Of a stretch of 64,000 nucleotides of DNA, positions 27,077 through 35,088 are shown piece by piece. A model generated the notes under the pieces. That model did not search any database, was not told where the DNA came from, and was given only the letters and a program-made list of their open reading frames with translations. The translations under genes and the position numbers were made by a program. Every line of letters starts with the position of its first letter. Positions within the stretch are counted from its first letter, which is position 1. Source of the stretch: Raoultibacter massiliensis (GTDB taxonomy: Bacteria; Actinomycetota; Coriobacteriia; Coriobacteriales; Eggerthellaceae); assembly GCF_900199545.1 (NCBI RefSeq), contig NZ_LT962670.1, forward strand, positions 171,289 through 235,288. The letters are read 5' to 3'.

Positions 27077-29326
27077 ATGAAAAAGCAAGGACTTACTCGC
27101 CGTTCGTTTCTTGGGCTCGGTGCGACGGCGACGGTCGGTGCACTGGCGGCAACGACGATGAGCGCATGCGCGCCGCAGCCGACGAGCCAAGAAGCCCAAG
27201 AGGATGGGGTGGCGGCTCCGACAAGCCAACAAAGCGCTGCGCAGCGCAATCCGCAGGACGACTCGTACACCGCTTACACCACCGACTACTCGAATCTTTT
27301 CAGCCCGCTGACTGTGGGCGGTAAGACGCTCAAGAACCGCATCGTCAAGGCGGGCGCCACGTCTCGAACCGTTTCGACGGGCGCGGGTTTCTCCGACGAT
27401 GTGAAGAACTACTACGGTTACATCGCCGAGGGCGGGACCGGCTTGATCTGGATGGATCCGTTCGTTGATTTCACAGGCAAGGCGCCAAGCGGCAATACAC
27501 CGCTTGCGACCGATGAAGACGCCGCCTTGATAAAGGAGTTCACGGATTACGTGCATGAGCAGGGTGCGCTTATCGGCATGCAGCTCGTGGGCTTTTGGAA
27601 CCAATGCTCTTGCGACGGCCCCATTACGGCTCCGTTCGAGAACTACCTCGCGACCCGCAAGATGATGAGCGTCGACGACATCCACGCGTTCCAGCAAGAC
27701 TTCATCAATCGAAGCGTCATGCTGCAGAAAGCGGGATTCGACGGAGTCGAGCTCAACGCCGGGTGCGACCACACGTTTGCCTCGTTTCTCTCGCGGCACT
27801 GGAACACCCAGCGCGACGATGAGTACGGAGCGCAGAGCTTCGAGAACCGCGCCCGTATTCTCACCGAGCTCATCAAGGGCATCAAAGAAGCTTGCGGGTC
27901 CGACTTCCTTGTTGAAGTTCTCTATAACGGCATCGAAGAGAACGTCGAATACCTGGGCAACAGTGACGATTGCATGAAGGTCGCCGAGGCGATCGAGTTC
28001 GCGAAGCTGTTCGAGGAGGCGGGCGCCGACATGCTCGAGATTCGCTATGCGGCTATCGGCTACCATGGCGGCTTTTTCCCCGACACGTTGCACCTGTGCG
28101 AGCCGGGCAACACCGGCTACGGGACCGCTATCGATTTCAGCCGTCATTTCGAGGGCATGGTGAACGGATCATACGACGGTGCCTGCGCGCTGCTCGGTTT
28201 GGCGACCGAGATCAAGAAGGCTGTGAGCATTCCGGTTGGCACGGTCGGCAATATGGATCCGCGTCTTGCTCCCGATGTCATAGACAACGCGTTAGGCAAC
28301 GGCGATATCGATTACATCGTGGTCAACCGTGCGCTCATGTGCGATCCGGAGCTTCCCAACAAGCTTGCGGAGGGTCGTCGCGACGAAGTCGCCCCTTGCA
28401 ATCACTGCATTACCTGCCTGCAGGCGGTGCTTCCTCACCCTGTCACCGTAGGCTGTCGCTGCAACGCTACCTTCGGTCGCGTAAAGGATGGCGGTATCGA
28501 AACGAGCGCTCGTCCGGCACCTGCCGAGACTCCGAAAAACGTCATGGTCGTCGGCGGCGGACCTGCGGGTATGGAGGCTGCGCGCATTGCCGCCAGCCGC
28601 GGTCACTCCGTTACGCTCTATGAGGAGGATGGTTCGCTCAGCGGACGGATGACATTCGCCTCCGCAGTTAAGGGTCCTCATGAGAAGATCGCCGACTTCT
28701 GCGCGTATCTTGAACGCCAGCTCGAGGTTGCGGGCGTTACCGTCGAGAAGGGAACGAAGGTTGATCAGGCGCTGGTAGACGAAGTGAAGCCCGATGCCGT
28801 CATCGTCGCCGTCGGCGGAAACCGTCCCGAGCTTTCCATCAAGGGCGCTTCCGACAGCTCCTTGGTCATGAGCATCGAGGATGCAGGGGTCGCTTCGGAT
28901 ATCGCGGACGATGTTGTCATCATCGGCGACAACCACCATGCCATCGACATGTCTATCAACCTGGTCAACCAGGGAAAGCACGTGACCATCCTCTCGCCGC
29001 GCACCGAAGAGTTTTTCGATGTCGAGCATCCCTCGTGGATCAGGTACAGTCAGAAGGCTTGGCTCGAAAGCAAGGGCACCGAGATCTTCTACGAGTCGGA
29101 AATCGTGGGCATCACCGAGGAAGGGGTCGAGCTAAAGACCACCTATGGAACCACTAAAACCATCACCGCCGGCGCGATCGTTAACTGCCAGGCGATGGAG
29201 CCCAACACCGATCTTTTCGATGCGATCTCGAAGAGCTACGAAGCGTACAACGTGGGGGATTCGGCGGAATTCTCGACCATTGCCGAAGCCATCAGCGCAG
29301 GCAACCAGGCTGCACGCGCCGTATAA
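27077..29326 (+). CDS. Tat-exported old-yellow-enzyme-type reductase with FeS and FAD domains
   Basis: The 749-residue protein has a twin-arginine signal (TRRSFLGLG) and lipobox-like MSAC (Cys31), then an FMN TIM barrel (residues ~70-430), a 4Fe-4S motif CNHCITC (Cys441, 444, 447, with further Cys near 459-461), and a two-dinucleotide domain like 2,4-dienoyl-CoA reductase and trimethylamine dehydrogenase. The FAD motif VVGGGPAGMEAA (~490) is intact. The usual second GxGxxG for NAD(P)H reads GDNHHA (~616), so NAD(P)H binding is doubtful, as expected outside the cytoplasm. In the barrel the usual HGAHG-type motif reads NAGCDH. The ATG at 27077 follows GGGAGAAAG. Substrate unknown; an enoate or similar acceptor is likely. 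Confidence 0.88.
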   Translation: MKKQGLTRRSFLGLGATATVGALAATTMSACAPQPTSQEAQEDGVAAPTSQQSAAQRNPQDDSYTAYTTDYSNLFSPLTVGGKTLKNRIVKAGATSRTVSTGAGFSDDVKNYYGYIAEGGTGLIWMDPFVDFTGKAPSGNTPLATDEDAALIKEFTDYVHEQGALIGMQLVGFWNQCSCDGPITAPFENYLATRKMMSVDDIHAFQQDFINRSVMLQKAGFDGVELNAGCDHTFASFLSRHWNTQRDDEYGAQSFENRARILTELIKGIKEACGSDFLVEVLYNGIEENVEYLGNSDDCMKVAEAIEFAKLFEEAGADMLEIRYAAIGYHGGFFPDTLHLCEPGNTGYGTAIDFSRHFEGMVNGSYDGACALLGLATEIKKAVSIPVGTVGNMDPRLAPDVIDNALGNGDIDYIVVNRALMCDPELPNKLAEGRRDEVAPCNHCITCLQAVLPHPVTVGCRCNATFGRVKDGGIETSARPAPAETPKNVMVVGGGPAGMEAARIAASRGHSVTLYEEDGSLSGRMTFASAVKGPHEKIADFCAYLERQLEVAGVTVEKGTKVDQALVDEVKPDAVIVAVGGNRPELSIKGASDSSLVMSIEDAGVASDIADDVVIIGDNHHAIDMSINLVNQGKHVTILSPRTEEFFDVEHPSWIRYSQKAWLESKGTEIFYESEIVGITEEGVELKTTYGTTKTITAGAIVNCQAMEPNTDLFDAISKSYEAYNVGDSAEFSTIAEAISAGNQAARAV

Positions 29327-29346
29327 TCTGACAATCGGCTATTTTT

Positions 29347-29390
29347 GCGAGAGCTGTGCGGTTGCTGTCATGCGGCTGTGCGGCTCTCGC
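29347..29390. terminator. Possible terminator between convergent genes
   Basis: GCGAGAGC (29347-29354) pairs with GCTCTCGC (29383-29390). The loop of 28 bases can form a further hairpin. It lies in the 90-bp gap between the reductase and the LuxR gene. Confidence 0.45.
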
Positions 29391-29416
29391 GCTTATGCCG
29401 CCGATGCGCGTATTGC

Positions 29417-30826
29417 CTACTGGCTCCTGGAGCCGAAGATCAGGTTGATCATCTCGTCGCGGGTCTGGATCCCCATCTTCTTGTAGATGTGCTTCACGTG
29501 GGTTTTGACCGTGCTTGCTGAAATGAAGAGCGCGCGACCGATTCCCTCGTAGGTGCGCCCCTCGATCAGGTGCGTGAGGACTTCGCGTTCCCGCTTCGTC
29601 AGACCGAACGTGTCGCCGATGTTTTCGCTGATTGCCTCTGGGACGGGCAAAGCGGTTTCGCGGGAGTCGAGTATCTGATCCTTCGCAAGCACGACGACGT
29701 TCCATCCGATGTACAGCATGAGCACAACACCCAGAATACCGTCTACCGCTGTTGCGTCGACGGCGAATGAGACCATCTTCCCGATTGTTACCGCAACGCC
29801 GTAGACACCGAAACGCGCGAGAATTGCACTTGCAGAAGATACGCCGTTAACTTGGGAAATTGTAATTAACGCAGTGATCGAACACACCTCGAAAACCGCG
29901 AGGGCACAGTAGTAGACGAAGCTCAGGATCCAATCGAACGATCCGAGCTCGCTCGTGTCGCTGAGGAGGAGCGATGCGAGCAGAAGGAGAGTCGAGATTG
30001 GAAATGCTATCGCATAGAAGGTAGAGTAGGACTTCACGTCGCCCTTGCCGAATTTCGCAAAGAACACGATGAGAGAGAAGAGGAGCACGACGGCGATCAC
30101 CGAGGTTGGCACCTCATAAGACAGCGCAGCGCTTTCTCCCCACGATAGCCCCACGCCGAAGCCCACGCATGCCATAGCGACGAGCGGCATCCAGAGCCTT
30201 GGTATGAATTCCCTGTTCAAAGGCTGAAACGGTTGAGTCTGATTCATATCGATCCGCCATATGTCGGATGGGGCGATGCGTGCGGCTCGGTACAGCATCA
30301 AAAGGCTGATTCCCATGATCGCGCAGAAGATCACTGCGGGAACAATCTTGCCGTATACTTCGACATACGATAGCGCGCGAACTACGGTGCTGATCACAAG
30401 TGCGCCCGCCATGGTTACCATCATCGTGGAGAAGTGCAGGCGCTCGTACATGCGCGTCCACATGAGCGCATAGAGGACGAACCCTGCTCCGAACAGCAGG
30501 CACGCACCGGTTTGAAATGCCGTAACGACCGATTCGTGCGCCGTCAGTCCCACGAAGTCGATCCCGATTCCTCCGAGAAGCAAGGCTGCTGTAACGATGC
30601 AGGTAAGAACGGTGGGTCGGAAGTCGAGCGATTTGGCGAAGTGCCTGACGATGATGTAGATGCCTACGGCAGCGGCAGCGATGGCGACCTGAATGAAGAT
30701 AGGGTGGAACCTGCCAGCTTGTTCGACGGAGAAGAAAAGTCGGTTGAAGAAGAGATATGCATAATAATAGTATCCCGAAAAAAGCAAAAGCAACGGCATA
30801 GAAAGCCGTTTCCCCACTGCGGTCAT
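29417..30826 (-). CDS. Membrane-bound LuxR-family regulator (fourth)
   Basis: The 469-residue protein has about 12 hydrophobic helices and a C-terminal LuxR helix-turn-helix (LTKREREVLTHLIEG, then ASTVKTHVKHIYKKMGIQT). The ATG at 30826 follows AGGGGGCACCGGG; the frame stays open upstream, but those codons are not hydrophobic. It converges with the exported old-yellow-enzyme gene, its likely partner. A 14-bp perfect dyad lies 110 bp upstream and may be its own operator. Confidence 0.88.
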   Translation of the reverse strand: MTAVGKRLSMPLLLLFSGYYYYAYLFFNRLFFSVEQAGRFHPIFIQVAIAAAAVGIYIIVRHFAKSLDFRPTVLTCIVTAALLLGGIGIDFVGLTAHESVVTAFQTGACLLFGAGFVLYALMWTRMYERLHFSTMMVTMAGALVISTVVRALSYVEVYGKIVPAVIFCAIMGISLLMLYRAARIAPSDIWRIDMNQTQPFQPLNREFIPRLWMPLVAMACVGFGVGLSWGESAALSYEVPTSVIAVVLLFSLIVFFAKFGKGDVKSYSTFYAIAFPISTLLLLASLLLSDTSELGSFDWILSFVYYCALAVFEVCSITALITISQVNGVSSASAILARFGVYGVAVTIGKMVSFAVDATAVDGILGVVLMLYIGWNVVVLAKDQILDSRETALPVPEAISENIGDTFGLTKREREVLTHLIEGRTYEGIGRALFISASTVKTHVKHIYKKMGIQTRDEMINLIFGSRSQ

Positions 30827-30934
30827 CCCGGTGCCCCCTAAACAAGCAAGCGTATTGAGCGAATCTAAGGAATATATTACGTGCAGGTTCTTCTTGCAAG
30901 TACATCGGCAATGATGATCTTTGCCCGATGCCAA

Positions 30935-30969
30935 ATTAACTAAGGGTTTTCGTGTAACCCTTAGTTAAT
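30935..30969. promoter_or_regulatory. Perfect dyad upstream of the fourth LuxR gene
   Basis: ATTAACTAAGGGTT and AACCCTTAGTTAAT are exact reverse complements with a 7-base spacer. A third GTAAGGGTTA half-site follows at about 30980. There is no T tract, so an operator is more likely than a terminator. Confidence 0.55.
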
Positions 30970-31008
30970 CCTTGTACAAGTAAGGGTTAGCGTGCGAATT
31001 GTTCAAAA

Positions 31009-31953
31009 TCAGCCGGCGACGAACCTCCCCTTGTCGATGATCAGCTCGTCGTCGAGGTAGAGCGTGGGGTTGAGGATGATGCCGTCGTAGTGGCAGTCGG
31101 CTTTGTTCGTGCCGCCGAACGAGGTGTTGGTGCCGAAAGCCACGTGCACCGTACCGTAGAGCTTCTCGTCTTCGAGGATGACGCCCGAGAGGATGGCTTC
31201 GTCGTTGGTGCCGATTCCGAGTTCGGCGACCACGCCATTTTCGGGGCGGGCGAACAGTATGCCCAGATCGTCGGCGTTTTCGCCTTCCATCGCAACCAGG
31301 CGCCCGTCCTCGATCGTGGCGGTAAGCGGGCTTTCGAGCTTGCCGACGCCGACCATCGACCCGTCGATGACCGTCGTGCCGCTACCTCCGCCTTCGACAG
31401 GTGCGATGTAGGCTTCGCCTGAGGGGAAGTTTCCGCTCGACCCTTTTTCCCGATACACGCCGGGGCTCGCAACGCCGCACCGTCCGCCGAGGTCGAGCGT
31501 GAGCACGTGACCGTCCTTCTCGATGCGGGCGCTCTTCGCGGCGGTAAGCTTTTCGGTCAGGTGCAGCGTGCGCGCTTCTACTTTCGTGTAGTCGGCGCAG
31601 GACGCTCCGGCGCGCAGCATGTCCATGGTTATACCGGGCATGGTTACCACGCGCGTTCCTGTAGCGGCGGCTTCAATGCGCGCATTGGTGTGCGTGATCG
31701 ATTTCGCGGTGGGGCAGAGCGCCACGTCTGCCGCCTTCATTGCGGCGGCGACTGCGGCGGGCGGTTCCTGCCCGGCAACGTCGAGCTCGGGCATCTGCAT
31801 GACGAGCGCGGTGCGGCCAAGCTCTCGGGCGGCGCGGTAGAACAGCTCGCCCACTTCGGCCGTGGGGTCGTCGGTGACTACGAGCAGGGTTTCGCCCTCC
31901 ACTAAACACAGGCTGTCGAGGATGATTCGCTGTGCGCGTTCGATAAGTTCCAT
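31009..31953 (-). CDS. M29-like aminopeptidase-family protein
   Basis: The 314-residue protein resembles the short relatives of thermophilic (M29) leucyl aminopeptidases. Visible are the N-terminal RIILDSLCLVEGETLLVVTD domain, a FPSGEAYIAPVE segment carrying a potential metal-site Glu, and the C-terminal GTNTSFGGTNKADCHYDGII with His and Asp. It is third in a minus-strand group with DUF1177 and AroM genes, so it may act on the ring-opened or peptide-like product of that pathway. The ATG follows AGAAAGAAATC. Confidence 0.78.
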   Translation of the reverse strand: MELIERAQRIILDSLCLVEGETLLVVTDDPTAEVGELFYRAARELGRTALVMQMPELDVAGQEPPAAVAAAMKAADVALCPTAKSITHTNARIEAAATGTRVVTMPGITMDMLRAGASCADYTKVEARTLHLTEKLTAAKSARIEKDGHVLTLDLGGRCGVASPGVYREKGSSGNFPSGEAYIAPVEGGGSGTTVIDGSMVGVGKLESPLTATIEDGRLVAMEGENADDLGILFARPENGVVAELGIGTNDEAILSGVILEDEKLYGTVHVAFGTNTSFGGTNKADCHYDGIILNPTLYLDDELIIDKGRFVAG

Positions 31954-31991
31954 CAGCGGATTTCTTTCTTATGGCAGTAATAGCGAACAAA

Positions 31992-32007
31992 TGTTTCACG
32001 TGAAACA
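31992..32007. promoter_or_regulatory. Perfect parS palindrome
   Basis: TGTTTCACGTGAAACA lies in the gap between the aromatic-operon-type AroM gene and the M29-like gene. Confidence 0.8.
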
Positions 32008-32071
32008 TTGCGGTTGCGGGTGCCGTGATCGGCGTTGGCGCAGGCGCCTCGTTCGCGCCTACAGCCGCCGA

Positions 32072-32854
32072 TCACAACAGCTCTTTCGCCGCGTTGGCCA
32101 GAACCGCGCGCGGCAGCACGACGGACTTGCCGCTTGCCCGCTCGATCTCATGCGCCATGTCCATCGAATATCCGATGCAATCGAGCACGATCATCGCGGC
32201 ATCGGTCTGCCCGATAGCTCGTGCGGCGTCGATGCGAGGCTTGGCGGGCCCGTAGGGGGACGCCGCATAGAGGTCGGGCTTTCGTCCGAGCAGTCGCTCC
32301 CAGTGGTTTCCGATTTCGGGAATCTGCGCTTCGTCGGGAACGACGACGGCGATCGTTTGCATCGTGCCGGTACCGGCCTTCGCGGCCTTCTTTGCGCCCG
32401 CGCCGCCTTCTTCCCCAACCGCGCGCTTTACCGCATCTGCCAGTACGTCGTTGGGGTGGATGAGCGGCACGTCGCAGGCAAACGGGTAGGAAAGGTTCGC
32501 CGTGCACAGCAGCACGACGGCACGCGCACCCCGCGAAACGACGCGGTTGATCGCCTGCTGCACGAGCGGCATGACCTTCGCTTGCGATACGACAACGCCG
32601 CTTTCGTCGCGCATGCGGGAAGCCAGCACGGCTTCGCCATCCCTAGGTGCGACCAGCGATACGTCGTCCAGCTCGTCGAGCGCCCCCGCTTCGACGATTG
32701 CAACATCCGATCCCAAAAGCGGTGCAAGATCGGCGGTCACATCGGTTCGGGGCGCCTGCCCGATTGTCACGAATCCGATAATGTCGCATCCCCGATTCTG
32801 AGTGGGGGCGGGGAATTCGGCGCTTGGCGCGTCGGTCGACTTGGCGGAAGGCAT
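32072..32854 (-). CDS. AroM family protein
   Basis: The 260-residue protein has the AroM-family opening IGFVTIGQAPRTDV near residue 25 and central VVLLCTANLSYPF and VLDCIGYS motifs. AroM takes its name from the E. coli aroL-aroM transcription unit, but its function is not known; the fold resembles Asp/Glu racemases. It starts 16 bp after the DUF1177 stop; ATG at 32854 is preferred to a TTG nine bases upstream. The N-terminal leader of about 20 residues includes a copy of the CGGAATCT-type repeat (32786-32801). Confidence 0.82.
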   Translation of the reverse strand: MPSAKSTDAPSAEFPAPTQNRGCDIIGFVTIGQAPRTDVTADLAPLLGSDVAIVEAGALDELDDVSLVAPRDGEAVLASRMRDESGVVVSQAKVMPLVQQAINRVVSRGARAVVLLCTANLSYPFACDVPLIHPNDVLADAVKRAVGEEGGAGAKKAAKAGTGTMQTIAVVVPDEAQIPEIGNHWERLLGRKPDLYAASPYGPAKPRIDAARAIGQTDAAMIVLDCIGYSMDMAHEIERASGKSVVLPRAVLANAAKELL

Positions 32855-32869
32855 GGCGAACAACCTGCT

Positions 32870-33829
32870 TTACGCCATCTCGTCTTCCGCAGGCAGCGCA
32901 CCCATCGTTTGCAGGGCGGCCATCGAACCGTAGCGCTTGCCGAACAGCTCGAACTCTTCCGCATCGAAAAACGAGCAGGATCCCTCGCCGAATGCCTTCG
33001 CCGCTTCGATCATGAACGTACCCGCTTCGTCGAGGTCGCTCAGATGCGTGGCGCCCGTTGCACAGCCGGGCACGGCGGTCTCGGTGGTGATGGCGACCCC
33101 CACGACGGGCGCATCGGTTGCGGTCGCGGGCTGCAGGACCGAGTTGAGGTGATATAGGCCGTTGCCGTATGGCGTGATGTCGGCCATGGAAAGCGCGAAC
33201 ACCTGGGGCTTGCGACCGGTCGCTATCTCCACCAGGTCGAGTAGATCTTCGCTGACGCGCAGGATGACGCCTTGCTTGACCGTGGGGGAGATGGCGAACC
33301 CGCGGTAGTTGGCGATGCGGTTGCCCTTGGTGGTGTCCACCACGAGGATGGCGTCGAGTTCTTCGGTGACCTCTTCTTTGTTGACGGCGGCGGTTGCTAC
33401 GGGCGAGCCCATGAACGGCACGGGCTTGTGCGGCATCGTGGGGGCATGCGGGCACACGTGGGTCGAGATGAACACATCGCCTGCAAGAACGTCGCCCTTT
33501 GCGTGCATGTCGATGAGTTTCGCGGCGCAGGCAAGCGCAACGAGCGCGCCATCGCCATCGGACACGAAGCCGATCCTTTCGGGCCGAGCACCCAGACCGC
33601 CAAGCCGTCCAAGCAGGCCGATGGTGGGCGCATCGCCTCCCGTCGACTTTCCATGCGCGCCCGGTATGCGGATGCGCACCATATCGGTTTCGCCCTTTTC
33701 GCTTGAAAGGGCGTAGGTTTCCACGTTGCATGCGGGGTCGATATCTTCAAGGAACGCCTTAACCGTTTCGCCGCTCGCGGCGGGCGAATCGAGAAGTTCG
33801 TATAGGTTGAGCAGATGTTTGAGAAGCAT
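32870..33829 (-). CDS. DUF1177 family protein
   Basis: The 319-residue protein matches DUF1177 by the opening NLYELLDSPAASGE, the IRIPGAHGKSTGG loop and the HVCPHAPTMPHKPVPFMGSP motif. Biochemical function is unknown. The start follows AAAGGAGGACC. It is first in a DUF1177-AroM-M29 group and divergent from the DUF917-HyuA-hydrolase group across 160 bp, a combination typical of one metabolic unit. Confidence 0.82.
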   Translation of the reverse strand: MLLKHLLNLYELLDSPAASGETVKAFLEDIDPACNVETYALSSEKGETDMVRIRIPGAHGKSTGGDAPTIGLLGRLGGLGARPERIGFVSDGDGALVALACAAKLIDMHAKGDVLAGDVFISTHVCPHAPTMPHKPVPFMGSPVATAAVNKEEVTEELDAILVVDTTKGNRIANYRGFAISPTVKQGVILRVSEDLLDLVEIATGRKPQVFALSMADITPYGNGLYHLNSVLQPATATDAPVVGVAITTETAVPGCATGATHLSDLDEAGTFMIEAAKAFGEGSCSFFDAEEFELFGKRYGSMAALQTMGALPAEDEMA

Positions 33830-33952
33830 CGGTCCTCCTTTGGCGTGCGTATCGGATCATCTCGCATGAAGACACTTGATTTTACCTCGTATTCCATCGA
33901 TCTTCATTTGCTCTTCAGGTAAGGTTATATACAATCTCATTTTGCATACATT

Positions 33953-33966
33953 TGTCTGCGCAGACA
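33953..33966. promoter_or_regulatory. Operator-like palindrome between divergent operons
   Basis: TGTCTGCGCAGACA is a perfect 14-bp palindrome, flanked by CATAC on the left and GTATG on the right. It ends 25 bp before the DUF917 start, in the divergent promoter region. It has the look of a GntR- or TetR-type site, but no such regulator gene is adjacent. Confidence 0.55.
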
Positions 33967-33990
33967 GTATGAGTTTGAAAGGTGCGATGC

Positions 33991-35088
33991 ATGAGAAGGA
34001 TGATCGGTGTCAAGGAGATCGAGGACATGGCGCTCGGCGCAACGGTTCTCGGCGCCGGCGGGGGAGGAGACCCCTACGTCGGCAAGCTGATGGCCATCGA
34101 GGCCATCAGGCGCTACGGTGAAGTCGAGCTTATCACCCCCGATGAGGTTCCCGACGATGCCCTTGTTGCGGTTTCCCAGATGATGGGCGCTCCCACTATC
34201 ATGGTCGAGAAGATCTGCAGCGGAGCCGAGCCAATGGCGACCTACGACGAACTCGTGAAGGAGCTCGGGCAGGAGCCCTACGCCATCTACGCCGTCGAAG
34301 CGGGCGGCGTGAACTCGACGATCCCGTTCATCCTGGCAGCCACTCGCCGCATTCCCGTAGTCGATTGCGACCTCATGGGCCGTGCGTTCCCCGAGCTGCA
34401 GATGACCACGCTCGGCATCAACGGCGTGAAAGGCCAACCTGCGGTGCTTGCCGATGAAAAGGGCAACACGGTGACCGTGCGCGGCATCGATGACAGGTGG
34501 CTCGAGCGCATCGCGCGCCAGGCGACTTCGGTCATGGGCGGTTACACCATCCTCGCGTCGTACCCTTGCACGGGCAAGCAGCTCAAAGATTTTTGCATTC
34601 CCAATACGCCGACGCTCTGCGAAGAGATCGGGCGCACGCTCCGCGAAGCGCGCGAGCAGCATGCCGATCCCATCGATGCCGTGCTCGATGTGACGAACGG
34701 GTTTCGGCTGTTCCGCGGCAAAGTGGTCGATGTCGAGCGCAAGACCGACGGCATGTTCGTGCGCGGCAAGGCGGTCGTCGACGGCCTCGACGAAGACAAG
34801 GGCTCGCGCATGGTGATCGAATTCCAAAACGAGAATCTCATCGCACTGCGCGATGAGAAGCCGGTAACGACGGCTCCCGACCTTATCATGTCGCTCGATA
34901 TGGAGTCGGGCACGCCGGTGACGACCGAGGGCCTCAAGTACGGCGCCCGCGTCGTCGTGGTGGGCATGCCCTGCGCTCCGCAGTGGCGCACGCCCGAGGG
35001 GCTTGCCGTCGTAGGTCCGCGCGCCTTCGGCTACGACGTCGATTACATTCCCGTTGAAGAGCGCATGGCGAAAGGGGGGCGGGCGTAA
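33991..35088 (+). CDS. DUF917 (S-methyl-thiohydantoin desulfurase-like) protein
   Basis: The 365-residue protein shows the DUF917 opening LGATVLGAGGGGDPYVGK, then VEAGGVNS and VVDCDLMGRAFPELQM. Members of this family remove sulfur from thiohydantoin compounds in ergothioneine breakdown, and the Pfam family is named accordingly; others have unknown roles. The ATG at 33991 follows AAAGG by 8 bases. Its stop overlaps the start of the HyuA gene (TAATG), so the two are coupled. Neighbours suggest hydantoin or thiohydantoin metabolism. Confidence 0.82.
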   Translation: MRRMIGVKEIEDMALGATVLGAGGGGDPYVGKLMAIEAIRRYGEVELITPDEVPDDALVAVSQMMGAPTIMVEKICSGAEPMATYDELVKELGQEPYAIYAVEAGGVNSTIPFILAATRRIPVVDCDLMGRAFPELQMTTLGINGVKGQPAVLADEKGNTVTVRGIDDRWLERIARQATSVMGGYTILASYPCTGKQLKDFCIPNTPTLCEEIGRTLREAREQHADPIDAVLDVTNGFRLFRGKVVDVERKTDGMFVRGKAVVDGLDEDKGSRMVIEFQNENLIALRDEKPVTTAPDLIMSLDMESGTPVTTEGLKYGARVVVVGMPCAPQWRTPEGLAVVGPRAFGYDVDYIPVEERMAKGGRA

